Positions 1-7,144 of a stretch of DNA of 9,657 bases are shown here, piece by piece. The stretch's first letter is position 1; every line of letters starts with the position of its first letter. Source of the DNA: Magnetococcales bacterium (GTDB lineage Bacteria > Pseudomonadota > Magnetococcia > Magnetococcales > Magnetaquicoccaceae); NCBI GenBank assembly GCA_015229095.1, contig JADGCE010000002.1, positions 43,540 through 53,196 of the forward strand. Direction: 5' to 3'. Under the pieces are notes generated by a model, which had not been told where the DNA came from, did not search any database, and saw only the letters and a list, made by a program, of their open reading frames with translations. Both the position numbers and the translations under genes were made by a program.

Positions 1-242
1 TGCGCACCGTGACCACTCAGACGGTCCAGGGTGGCCCGATCCACAAAACGGGGCCGCAACCCCCGCTGCCGGGCCCGATCAATGACCTCTTGCAGACGGT
101 TGCCATGCCCCCCCTTGAGCACAGCAACCGATTCCAGCGGTCGCTGCTCATCCTCCAGAACCGCCAAGACCGGATTGAGGCCATAGACAAAATCGATGGC
201 CTCGGTGCCACCGCCATCCTGTTCCGGAACATCGACCCCCAT
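1..242 (-). CDS. rlmB: 23S rRNA (guanosine-2'-O-)-methyltransferase RlmB, N-terminal part (runs off left edge)
   Basis: About 80 codons are visible, read leftward from an ATG at 242-240; the gene continues past base 1. The translation begins MGVDVPEQDGGGTEAIDF and then shows VYGLNPVLAVLE, RLQEVIDRARQRGL and RATLDRLSGHGAH. This is the pattern of the SpoU-type substrate-binding N-terminal domain of RlmB/TrmH-family enzymes: a 'YGxNPVLxxL' opening, a helix with RLxEVxxxA, and a 'LDxLxxxxxHQG' end. RlmB 2'-O-methylates G2251 (E. coli numbering) in the 23S rRNA peptidyl-transferase P-loop using SAM; the SAM-binding knotted domain lies outside the window. The start is supported by GGAGG at 255-251, eight bases upstream, and by overlap with the cysS stop (TGATG at 244-240), which implies translational coupling. 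RlmB directly after cysS is a common bacterial arrangement. Another SpoU-family paralogue (TrmH-like) is possible because the catalytic half is unseen. Confidence 0.82.
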   Translation of the reverse strand, partial: MGVDVPEQDGGGTEAIDFVYGLNPVLAVLEDEQRPLESVAVLKGGHGNRLQEVIDRARQRGLRPRFVDRATLDRLSGHGA

Positions 243-1708
243 CAGCCTCGCCTCCAGGTGGTGCCCTCTTTGGAGTCTTGCAACACAATACCGGCCTCCA
301 ACAGCTGTTGACGGATGGCATCTGCCGCTTGGAAATCCCGTGCCAAACGGGCGGCATCCCGTTTTTGGATGAGCTGCTCGATCTCGGCACTCGGCATATC
401 CTGCGCCGCCTGCCGATGAAAATAGTGGTCGGGATCGTCGCCCAGCAACCCCAGCAGGGCGGCCAAATGGCGCAACAAGCCAACCCCCTGTCCCAGTGCA
501 TCCGCCTCTGTCGCCTCCGCATCGCTCACAGCACTGCGATTGATTTTTTTGGCCATTTCAAACAGCGCGGCGATGGCCTGAGGGGTATTGAAATCGTCGT
601 CCATGGCGGCCAGAAAACTCTCCACATCATCGCCCCACCCTCCCAGGAGGGCCTGCTCCGGCAGCACTTCCAGGGCATCAGGGAGGCTTTGCAGCCGTTT
701 TTTGGCCCCCGACAAGGCCGAATAGAGACGATCCATGCCATGACCGGCGGCCTCCAGGAGCTCCTGGGAAAAATCCAGCGGGCTGCGATAGTGGCTGCTG
801 AGGATAAACAGACGCACCACCTCCCCTGGATATTGGCTGAGCAGATCCCGAATGGTAAAAAAATTGCCCAAACTTTTGGACATTTTTTCCCGTTCGCCCC
901 CCTCGTTCAACACGTTGACAAAGCCGTTGTGCAGCCAATACCGCACCCAGGGCCGACCCGTGCTTCCCTCCGTTTGGGCAATTTCATTTTCATGATGGGG
1001 GAAGAGCAGATCCATGCCACCACCGTGAATGTCGAAGGAGTCCCCCAGATATTTGCAGCCCATGGCAGAACATTCGATGTGCCAACCGGGACGACCCGCC
1101 CCCCAGGGGGATGGCCATTGGGGTTCACCCGCCTTGGCCCTTTTCCAGAGGACAAAATCCAGGGGATTGTTTTTGTGGCCATCCACCTCCACACGGGAAC
1201 CGGCTTGCAAATCCGCCACATTCTTGCCGGAGAGCTGGCCGTAGGCCGGAAAACGCTCCACGGCATAAAAAATATCGCCCCCTCCCGGATAAGCCAGCCC
1301 TTTTTCCAGCAGAGTGTGGATCATGCCCTGCATCTCCGCCAGATGTTCGGTGGCCTTGGGTTCCACATCCGCCCTGGCAACCCCCAAAGCCTGCATATCC
1401 TCATGAAAGGCGTTGATAAATTGTTCCGTCAACACCTGAACGGGCAGGTCGAGGGCTGAGGCCCTCTGGATGATCTTGTCATCAATATCTGTAAAGTTGC
1501 GCACATAGGTCACATGCAGACCGGACGCACGCAGATAACGCACCACGACATCAAAAACAACCATCACCCGTGCGTGGCCGATATGGCAATAATCGTAAAC
1601 CGTGACGCCGCACACATAGATTCCCACCTGACCGGGCACCCGCAGCACCAGAGGCTCCTTTTTCCGCCCCATGGAATTAAACAGTTGGATCTGTGCAGCT
1701 CTTTTCAC
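242..1708 (-). CDS. cysS: Cysteinyl-tRNA synthetase
   Basis: Class I aminoacyl-tRNA synthetase of 488 residues, slightly longer than the usual 460-470. It charges tRNA-Cys with cysteine in the cytoplasm, using ATP. The Rossmann fold carries the HIGH motif (H42-I-G-H45, in YDYCHIGHARV) and KMSKS at about 275-279 (EREKMSKSLGNFF). The four zinc ligands expected from E. coli CysRS can be placed: C33 (VCGVTVYD), C213 (HIECSAMG), and H238 and E242 in FPHHENEIAQ. The C-terminal helical (DALR) part follows, ending in QLLEAGIVLQDSKEGTTW. The start codon is GTG (1708-1706), preceded nine bases upstream by AGGGAG (1723-1718); the protein then begins MKRAAQIQLFNSMGRKKEPL, which fits the family. The gene is divergent from the aminotransferase and overlaps the rlmB start by one base. 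All key residues are intact, so it should be functional. Confidence 0.97.
   Translation of the reverse strand: MKRAAQIQLFNSMGRKKEPLVLRVPGQVGIYVCGVTVYDYCHIGHARVMVVFDVVVRYLRASGLHVTYVRNFTDIDDKIIQRASALDLPVQVLTEQFINAFHEDMQALGVARADVEPKATEHLAEMQGMIHTLLEKGLAYPGGGDIFYAVERFPAYGQLSGKNVADLQAGSRVEVDGHKNNPLDFVLWKRAKAGEPQWPSPWGAGRPGWHIECSAMGCKYLGDSFDIHGGGMDLLFPHHENEIAQTEGSTGRPWVRYWLHNGFVNVLNEGGEREKMSKSLGNFFTIRDLLSQYPGEVVRLFILSSHYRSPLDFSQELLEAAGHGMDRLYSALSGAKKRLQSLPDALEVLPEQALLGGWGDDVESFLAAMDDDFNTPQAIAALFEMAKKINRSAVSDAEATEADALGQGVGLLRHLAALLGLLGDDPDHYFHRQAAQDMPSAEIEQLIQKRDAARLARDFQAADAIRQQLLEAGIVLQDSKEGTTWRRG
251..255 (-). promoter_or_regulatory. Ribosome binding site of rlmB inside the end of cysS
   Basis: GGAGG on the minus strand lies within the last codons of cysS, eight bases upstream of the rlmB ATG at 242-240. 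With the TGATG stop/start overlap it indicates coupled translation of the two genes. Confidence 0.65.
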
Positions 1709-1717
1709 AAACTTGTT

Positions 1718-1723
1718 CTCCCT
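1718..1723 (-). promoter_or_regulatory. Ribosome binding site of cysS
   Basis: AGGGAG read on the minus strand, nine bases before the GTG start codon at 1708-1706. It supports choosing a GTG rather than a downstream ATG as the cysS start. Confidence 0.6.
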
Positions 1724-1751
1724 ATCCCATTCGTGCTACCCTTGCCGGGTA

Positions 1752-1781
1752 TTGACGGTGTACAGCCCCTTTTTCGGTACT
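1752..1781 (+). promoter_or_regulatory. Weak candidate sigma70-type promoter for the aminotransferase
   Basis: In the 93-bp divergent gap between cysS and the aminotransferase, TTGACG (1752-1757) is a good -35 match. After an 18-base spacer comes GGTACT (1776-1781), a poor -10 with three of six consensus positions. Both divergent genes must be started from this gap or from inside each other's 5' ends. I saw no convincing minus-strand promoter for cysS. The call rests mainly on the -35 element. Confidence 0.25.
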
Positions 1782-1801
1782 TCCACAGGAAACAGCGCGC
1801 C

Positions 1802-3049
1802 ATGCTCCTTTTATCGAACCGCATCCAGAAGGTAAAACCCTCCCCCACGCTGGCCATCGCTGCCAAGGCGAAGGAGTTGCAATCCCGAGGCATTGATGTG
1901 ATCGATCTGGGCTCCGGGGAACCGGACTTTGACACCCCCGAACACATCAAAAAAGCAGCCATCCAGGCCATCAAGGATGGGTTTACCAAATATACCGCAG
2001 TCGATGGCATACCCGAACTCAAGAATGCCATCATTGCCAAATTTCAGCAAGACAACCAGCTCACTTTTGCGGCCAATCAGGTGGTGGTCACAGTGGGAGG
2101 CAAGCAGGCCTTTTACAACCTGGCCCAGGCCATGTTGAATCCGGGGGACGAGGTGATCATTCCGGCTCCCTACTGGGTCTCCTATCCCGACATGGTGTTG
2201 CTGGCCGATGGGGTGCCGGTTTTCGTGGCCTCCCGTGAAGAGAGTGGATTTAAAATCACGCCGGAAGCCCTGGCCGCAGCCATCACCCCCAAGACCCGTT
2301 TTGTGGTGATCAACTCTCCCAGCAACCCCTCCGGAGCGGCTTACACCCGGGAGGAGCTGCTGCGTCTGGGCGAAGTCATCGAAGCCCACCCCCATGTCTG
2401 GGCCGTTGTGGACGACATCTATGAAAAGCTGGTCTATGACGGTTTCAAGGCGGTCACCCTGACAGAAGTTGTCCCGACTCTGGCGGAGCGCACGGTGATT
2501 CTGCATGGGGTTTCCAAGACCTACGCCATGACCGGTTGGCGCATCGGTTATGCAGCCGGCCCCGTGGAGATTATCCGGGCCATGGGCAAGATGCAATCCC
2601 AAAGCACATCCAATGCCACATCCATCGCCCAAAAGGCGGCGGTGGCGGCCCTGGCAGGTCCACAGGATGTCATTCAGCCCATGTTGAAAGCCTTTACCAA
2701 AAGACGCAACTTTGTGGTCAATGCCCTGAACAGCATTCCCGGTATTCATTGTCGGGCGCCGGAGGGCTCTTTTTATGTCTTCCCCAACGTGGGGGGCTTG
2801 TTGGGCACCACCACACCGGATGGCCGTGAGATCAAAAGCAGCATGGAATTGGCGGCTTTCATGCTGGAGAGCCACCAGTTGGCCCTGGTGCCGGGGTTGG
2901 CGTTTGGCATGGATCCCTACATCCGCATCTCGTTTGCCACCTCCATGGAAAACCTGCAGCGGGCCATGGAGCGCATCCGTCTGGTTTCGCAGGAATTGCT
3001 GGGACAGCCAACCGGAGAGATCTCCCCCATCCCACGGTGGGACTCCTGA
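1802..3049 (+). CDS. Class I pyridoxal-phosphate aminotransferase (aspartate aminotransferase type)
   Basis: A 415-residue fold-type I PLP enzyme, probably converting aspartate plus 2-oxoglutarate to oxaloacetate plus glutamate in the cytoplasm. Motifs in order: SNRIQKVKPSPTLAIAAKA at the N-terminus; LGSGEPDFDTP (37-46), the substrate-entry strand; VTVGGKQAFYN around 97-106; PAPYWVSYPDM (121-131), typical of bacterial class Ib enzymes; NSPSNPSG with PLP-contacting N175; VDDIYE with D204 (pairs with the pyridine nitrogen) and Y207; SKTYAMTGWRIGY with Schiff-base lysine K239 and phosphate-contacting R247; and YIRISFA with R375, the alpha-carboxylate arginine. The frame is open upstream to 1514, but that stretch is antisense to cysS and shows no family similarity. 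ATG 1802 gives the normal N-terminus and has AGGAAA at 1787-1792. Some class Ib enzymes also transaminate prephenate, so an arogenate-pathway role is possible. It may be cotranscribed with the acylphosphatase 79 bp downstream. I give no symbol because aspC, aspB and aat naming cannot be separated by eye. Confidence 0.93.
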   Translation: MLLLSNRIQKVKPSPTLAIAAKAKELQSRGIDVIDLGSGEPDFDTPEHIKKAAIQAIKDGFTKYTAVDGIPELKNAIIAKFQQDNQLTFAANQVVVTVGGKQAFYNLAQAMLNPGDEVIIPAPYWVSYPDMVLLADGVPVFVASREESGFKITPEALAAAITPKTRFVVINSPSNPSGAAYTREELLRLGEVIEAHPHVWAVVDDIYEKLVYDGFKAVTLTEVVPTLAERTVILHGVSKTYAMTGWRIGYAAGPVEIIRAMGKMQSQSTSNATSIAQKAAVAALAGPQDVIQPMLKAFTKRRNFVVNALNSIPGIHCRAPEGSFYVFPNVGGLLGTTTPDGREIKSSMELAAFMLESHQLALVPGLAFGMDPYIRISFATSMENLQRAMERIRLVSQELLGQPTGEISPIPRWDS

Positions 3050-3082
3050 CAAACCCGCTCACTTATGTCGCAGGAAAAGGCA

Positions 3083-3101
3083 ACCCCTCCCGGAGAGGGG
3101 T
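3083..3101 (+). repeat. Short GC-rich inverted repeat before the acylphosphatase
   Basis: ACCCCTC (3083-3089) and GAGGGGT (3095-3101) pair perfectly around a five-base loop (CCGGA), in the 79-bp gap after the aminotransferase stop. No T-run follows (TGCGCATGG does), so it does not look like an intrinsic terminator. It ends ten bases before the acylphosphatase Shine-Dalgarno and could stabilise mRNA or modulate translation. Confidence 0.45.
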
Positions 3102-3111
3102 GCGCATGGCC

Positions 3112-3119
3112 AAGGAGAG
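3112..3119 (+). promoter_or_regulatory. Ribosome binding site of the acylphosphatase
   Basis: AAGGAGAG, nine bases before the ATG at 3129. It decides the start within a much longer open frame whose upstream part is only an out-of-frame shadow of the aminotransferase. Confidence 0.65.
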
Positions 3120-3128
3120 TCTGCAACC

Positions 3129-3416
3129 ATGGAGGCGGATCATTTGCTGCACAAACGGTTGTACATTTTTGGACGGGTACAGGGCGTCTATTACCGTGCC
3201 TCCACCCAACAGGAAGCAGAGCGGTTGGCCTTGACCGGATGGGTGAAAAACCGGGCCGACGGCTCGGTGGAGATAGAGGTCCATGGCCCGCCCGGCGGGG
3301 TTACCGCCCTGATTGCCTGGTGCCAGCACGGCCCCCCCGGCGCACGGGTGGAGCGTGTGGAGGTGACGGAGTGCCCGGAGGCAACCTGTACAGGGTTCCA
3401 GATTGTGTATCGCTGA
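3129..3416 (+). CDS. acyP: Acylphosphatase
   Basis: A 95-residue protein of normal length for the acylphosphatase family (about 90). These small cytoplasmic ferredoxin-like alpha/beta enzymes hydrolyse carboxyl-phosphate bonds such as acetyl phosphate, carbamoyl phosphate or 1,3-bisphosphoglycerate. The signature loop FGRVQGVYYR (14-23) carries catalytic R23, and GWVKNRADGSVEIEVHG (37-53) carries catalytic N41; the 18-residue spacing is that of characterised family members. The end CTGFQIVYR is the usual C-terminal strand (family form '..F.i..'). ATG 3129 is chosen because of AAGGAGAG nine bases upstream and the family-like N-terminus; the open frame continues upstream only as a shadow. It lies between the aminotransferase (79 bp) and the large cyclic-nucleotide-binding protein (52 bp), all in the same direction. 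The physiological substrate cannot be told from sequence. Confidence 0.93.
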   Translation: MEADHLLHKRLYIFGRVQGVYYRASTQQEAERLALTGWVKNRADGSVEIEVHGPPGGVTALIAWCQHGPPGARVERVEVTECPEATCTGFQIVYR

Positions 3417-3418
3417 GG

Positions 3419-3430
3419 GAAAATATTTTC
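3419..3430. promoter_or_regulatory. A+T-rich perfect palindrome upstream of the large cyclic-nucleotide-binding gene
   Basis: GAAAATATTTTC is a perfect 12-base palindrome three bases after the acylphosphatase stop and 38 bases before the next ATG. It stands out in a GC-rich neighbourhood and could be a regulator operator or part of an A+T-rich promoter. A second, imperfect palindrome (CTTTT-TG-AAAAG, about 3446-3457) follows next to the ribosome binding site. No known operator consensus is matched, so function is speculative. Confidence 0.3.
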
Positions 3431-3468
3431 ACAAAAGAAACAGCACTTTTTGAAAAGGGGGAGATGTC

Positions 3469-6400
3469 ATGGCGCTTATAAAAGATGCCCTGAATTTTTT
3501 CAAAAAAGGGAGTGAGGAGGAGAAAAAGGAGCCGGAGGTCGTACAGGCCAAACAGGCCCATCCCGATATCGAGCCCAACGGTTTCTATGCCCTTCCCAAC
3601 GACTATGCCCCGGTGGTCGTCAGCTCCCAGGGGGTCTCCTGCCGCATCGACTATCAATCCCATGGGGAGTATGTGGTCACCACCCACTCCAAAGGCCGGC
3701 TGTTGTTGCGGGAGAGTCTGAATGCCCGGGACCGGAAAAAGTTGATGGTGACCAGCTTTGACTTCAAGGGGTTCATCGGCATCCATCTCCATCCTGCCGG
3801 CATGGTCCTGGCGTTGGACGAAGAGAAAAATGCCAAAGGCGAAACGCGACTCAACCAGCCGCCGGCCACCGTTCTCAGTGGTCCAACCCCTCCCAACGAT
3901 GCGCAGCTCAGGGCTGGCCGGATCCTGACCATTGACCTGACCACGCTCTCGGAGGGCAGCCCTCTGCTGATCGCATCCAACAACCGTCTGCTCCACATGA
4001 TGATCAAACCTCTGGGTACAGACAAGGATAGTTGGGGAATGTATCTTTCCAACATCAATGGCATCATCCGTTCCAACACCCTGCCCTCCGTGGTGCTGAG
4101 GCGGGAGTGGAGCCGGGTCGTCGATCGCAATTTTTTTATCCGTCTGGCCTCCGCCCCGGAGGGCAGGATCACCGCCAGTCTCTGGAATACGGAAACCCGT
4201 GATCCCGCCATGATGCGGTTGACGGTGGATGCTGCGGGGGTGCTGACCCTGGAGGAGCTTTTCACGACCCATGGTCTTACCGTGGTGGCGGGAAATGGGC
4301 CGGTCGTCCGCCTGGGTTTGTTGGGGGACTCCCCGCCACCGCAGGAGGATGCCCTGCGGGAGCAGTTTGTCGAAACCCTGGGAAAACTTCGGAACCGAAC
4401 CCAATCCTGCGCGGCAGAGCACAATCAGGAAGAGAGGCTCCAGGGTATTCGGGAGCATCTCCTGGCGGATGTGGAGCGGGCCATACGCAAGGAGAGCTCC
4501 AACGGCGTCGTTATGTTGGCGTTGGAATTGGCGGTCAAAGAGGTCATTGCGCTTCTCTACAGCAAGAACAGCGGGGCCGAGAGCGGCTCCATGGTCGGTC
4601 ACAGCACGGTGGCTCTGTTGAACGCCATCATCGACGAGTTGACGGGTTGGGTACAAACGGATTCTTCCACCTTCCTCTCGGCCGCCGTCATCAATCAAGT
4701 GATCGATGAAATTGCCGGCAGCTTGCCCATGCCGGAGTTGGAGGCCATGATGCGGCAGGAGCTGCCCAAAACCAAAACCAACCTCCTGGAAGAAGAGCAG
4801 GTTCACATCGAGGAACTCCGCCAGAACGCGCAACAATTTCTCACACGATTTCTCACGGCCAGCACCACCAGCCGTGAGGTCCACCATCTTGCCAGACAGA
4901 TCACAAAAGCCGAAAATCCGGAAGAGCAGAAGACTTTGCGCGCCGGGCTCGAACAGGCGGTGCAAAAAATGATGCGGGAGACCATGGTGCAAACCCTCAT
5001 CCGCCTGAGTGTCAGGGGCCATCTGATCCGTATTGAACGGGAAAAACGCCAGCAGTTCAATTTTGCCCCGCAGAGTGCAGGGGAGCAGATGGTCACCGTC
5101 AGTGAACTGGATGACATTGTCAAACGCTACAACGAATACACCCGCTATATCAGTCCAGCCTTTCAAGAGCGTCTCAGCATCCCGATCGGCAACGCCATCA
5201 AGGCTTTCCAGGATGGAACCTGTGACGAGCAGAGCGTCACCATCAACAACAGTGGATTTATCTCCCATCTGGCGGTGTTGCGCAGCTCCGGCGGCAAGCT
5301 TGAACCGGATTCCGACGCCACCGTGCCGGCCATCACCCCTCTGCACGCCATTCCCGACGCCGTTCCCGACATTCGTGTGGAGCAGCCCGATCGTGCCGTA
5401 GCCAAGGGTTTCGTCCGCGTGGTGCACCGGGAGGGGCAGTTGATGGAGGCCGAATTTGTTCCCATGGCCCATGCCAGCAAGATCCCCCCCGGCCTGCCCA
5501 GCCCCCTCTGGTTTGTTTTCACCGATTTTACCATTCGTTTCATGGAGTCTCACATTGCCGGAGATTCCCGTCGCAAGGGGGATCAAAAACAGCAGGATCT
5601 GATTGCCCAGCAATTCACCCATAACCTTCTGTTAAAGCTGGTCAATCTGTTCCGCTGCGCAAACTCTCTGCCTGCGGCCACCCACTTTGATGGCAGTCAG
5701 GAACTCCTGAGCGAAGCCAACGGCATCGCCGAGATGCGCGCCGGGGAAGATCCCCATGAGGAGGTTCTGGACCTGCGGAATCGCCCGAAAAACCTGACAG
5801 AAATGGCCATGAACCTCAAGCATGAGCTCAGGCAGATTATCGTCAAATTGCAAAAGGAGGGGGCGGTCCCGGCGAATGCTTTTCGCCTCAAGCAGCAGAT
5901 GCGGGCCTTTGCCACGGCGGGAGGGGGGGGCCAGCAGTTGAGCCTGCCCATCACCATCACTGTCCAGCGGGGCGTGCTCACCCTTGAAGCCCTTTTTGAC
6001 GACAAACCCTTCAAAAAAGCGGTCCGTTTGACGGGAAAAGCGGAGGAGATCACGGCGGAACCGGTACAACAGGAGAAGCCTGCCGCCCCGGATGCACGGA
6101 AAACAACCGTGGCCTCCCCGACGGTCGCCGACAAGGAGAGGGCCCGCATTCTTGCGGTGCGTGAAAAGACCGAAAAACTCAGCCGGCAGGGCATTGCGCA
6201 ATTGTTGAACGGCCTTGAATTTTTCAAAGATTTTTCAGACTATGAGAAAAATCGTGTCTCCGAGTTTGATGTCAGTTTCCAGGTTACCAAGCGGCAGGAT
6301 GTCTTGATCCGGGAAAACACCACAGACACCGCCTTTTTCATCCTGATCAAGGGTCGTGTGGCGGCCATTAAGGGAAATTTGGGTACGGGCAAGGAGAAGG

Positions 6401-7116
6401 TTCTCTTTTACCTGGAAGCGGGTGAGGTGATGGGCGAGCTGGCTTTTCTCACCGGTACACCCAGAACGCTGAATCTGGTCTCCCAGGAGGATGGTTTGCT
6501 GCTCCGGGTGGACCGTGAGTTGCTGGAGCGTCTGGGCTGTGACAGTCGGGAAAAATTCAAGGATCAGCTCATCAACAAGCTGGTGCAGCGCTTGACCGAT
6601 ACCACCAACCGGGTGCAGAAGGTGACCCAGTTGGGCCAGCCTTTGAAAAGGGTTCATTCACCCCATCCGGGGGAGCTCAAGCAGGTGAGTCGGGAGGAGA
6701 CCTTCGAAAAAATTGATCGTGTTCCTTTTTTTGACCGCTTTTCCACCTTTGAAAAACGCCGTCTCACGGCCTTCAACACCTCGTTTCTCACCTATCCGGC
6801 CGACGCCCATGTGATCTGCGAAGGCGACGTCGATGCCTCCTTTTTTATTCTTCTGGACGGCATCGTTGCTGTACTCAAGGGGGAGACCGAGATCGTCCGT
6901 ATCGGTCCCGGCGAATTTTTTGGCGAGATGGCCTTCCTCACCCATCTGCCCCGCACCACCGGGGTATGCAGCAAGAGCGAGATTTTGGTTTTGAAGGTGG
7001 ATCAGGATTTTCTGAAGCGACTGGGTTCGGAGATCCGGGAAAAGATCAAGGATCGTTTCATCCGCACACTCTCCGAAAGATTGATCCAGACCACCACGCA
7101 GTCATCCCTGGAGTAG
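3469..7116 (+). CDS. Large cytoplasmic protein with tandem C-terminal cyclic-nucleotide-binding domains
   Basis: A 1215-residue protein with start ATG 3469 behind a strong AGGGGGAG (3456-3463, spacing five). There is no signal peptide or convincing membrane segment. Residues 1-25 are lysine/glutamate rich. About 30-290 looks mixed alpha/beta, and about 290-850 is largely helical; I recognise no family in either part. A Pro/Ala/Glu-rich linker covers about 855-905. Two cyclic-nucleotide-binding domains follow. The first (about 912-1045) starts LLNGLEFFKDFSDYEKNRV; its phosphate-binding cassette GEVMGELAFLTGTPR has E990 and R999. The second (about 1080-1210) starts VPFFDRFSTFEKRRL; its cassette GEFFGEMAFLTHLPR has E1153 and R1162. 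Glu and Arg are the ribose- and phosphate-contacting residues of CRP/PKA-type domains, so both sites look competent. Each is followed by a similar helix (REKFKDQLINKLVQRL; REKIKDRFIRTLSERL), pointing to tandem duplication. No HTH, kinase, cyclase or GGDEF/EAL motif is seen. It is likely a cAMP/cGMP-responsive effector or scaffold; output unknown. Confidence 0.88.
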   Translation: MALIKDALNFFKKGSEEEKKEPEVVQAKQAHPDIEPNGFYALPNDYAPVVVSSQGVSCRIDYQSHGEYVVTTHSKGRLLLRESLNARDRKKLMVTSFDFKGFIGIHLHPAGMVLALDEEKNAKGETRLNQPPATVLSGPTPPNDAQLRAGRILTIDLTTLSEGSPLLIASNNRLLHMMIKPLGTDKDSWGMYLSNINGIIRSNTLPSVVLRREWSRVVDRNFFIRLASAPEGRITASLWNTETRDPAMMRLTVDAAGVLTLEELFTTHGLTVVAGNGPVVRLGLLGDSPPPQEDALREQFVETLGKLRNRTQSCAAEHNQEERLQGIREHLLADVERAIRKESSNGVVMLALELAVKEVIALLYSKNSGAESGSMVGHSTVALLNAIIDELTGWVQTDSSTFLSAAVINQVIDEIAGSLPMPELEAMMRQELPKTKTNLLEEEQVHIEELRQNAQQFLTRFLTASTTSREVHHLARQITKAENPEEQKTLRAGLEQAVQKMMRETMVQTLIRLSVRGHLIRIEREKRQQFNFAPQSAGEQMVTVSELDDIVKRYNEYTRYISPAFQERLSIPIGNAIKAFQDGTCDEQSVTINNSGFISHLAVLRSSGGKLEPDSDATVPAITPLHAIPDAVPDIRVEQPDRAVAKGFVRVVHREGQLMEAEFVPMAHASKIPPGLPSPLWFVFTDFTIRFMESHIAGDSRRKGDQKQQDLIAQQFTHNLLLKLVNLFRCANSLPAATHFDGSQELLSEANGIAEMRAGEDPHEEVLDLRNRPKNLTEMAMNLKHELRQIIVKLQKEGAVPANAFRLKQQMRAFATAGGGGQQLSLPITITVQRGVLTLEALFDDKPFKKAVRLTGKAEEITAEPVQQEKPAAPDARKTTVASPTVADKERARILAVREKTEKLSRQGIAQLLNGLEFFKDFSDYEKNRVSEFDVSFQVTKRQDVLIRENTTDTAFFILIKGRVAAIKGNLGTGKEKVLFYLEAGEVMGELAFLTGTPRTLNLVSQEDGLLLRVDRELLERLGCDSREKFKDQLINKLVQRLTDTTNRVQKVTQLGQPLKRVHSPHPGELKQVSREETFEKIDRVPFFDRFSTFEKRRLTAFNTSFLTYPADAHVICEGDVDASFFILLDGIVAVLKGETEIVRIGPGEFFGEMAFLTHLPRTTGVCSKSEILVLKVDQDFLKRLGSEIREKIKDRFIRTLSERLIQTTTQSSLE
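5923..5930 (+). repeat. G8 homopolymer inside the large cyclic-nucleotide-binding gene
   Basis: Eight consecutive G bases encode part of the glycine run in FATAGGGGQQLS. Such tracts can slip during replication or be miscalled in sequencing. The frame here continues cleanly into the C-terminal binding domains, so this copy reads as intact. Confidence 0.6.
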
Positions 7117-7144
7117 GGTATATTGATGTTTTCGTGACGATATT

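Noticed and set aside
9..311. 100-residue plus-strand open frame at the left edge
   Set aside because: It is antisense to the rlmB/cysS junction, and the minus-strand translation matches RlmB.
278..1459. 393-residue plus-strand open frame opposite cysS
   Set aside because: It is fully antisense to an unmistakable CysRS with intact HIGH and KMSKS motifs; no motif or start signal supports it.
1514..1801. 96-codon N-terminal extension of the aminotransferase
   Set aside because: The frame is open, but it is antisense to the cysS start and lacks similarity to the family. ATG 1802 gives the standard N-terminus with a ribosome binding site.
3083..3101. Hairpin as a terminator of the aminotransferase gene
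   Set aside because: The stem is perfect but no T-run follows, so it is kept only as an inverted repeat.
3301..5622. 773-residue open frame on the minus strand inside the large gene
   Set aside because: It is antisense to a gene with a strong ribosome binding site and clear C-terminal domains. The peptide is rich in His, Gly and Gln in the manner of a GC-driven shadow and shows no family motif.
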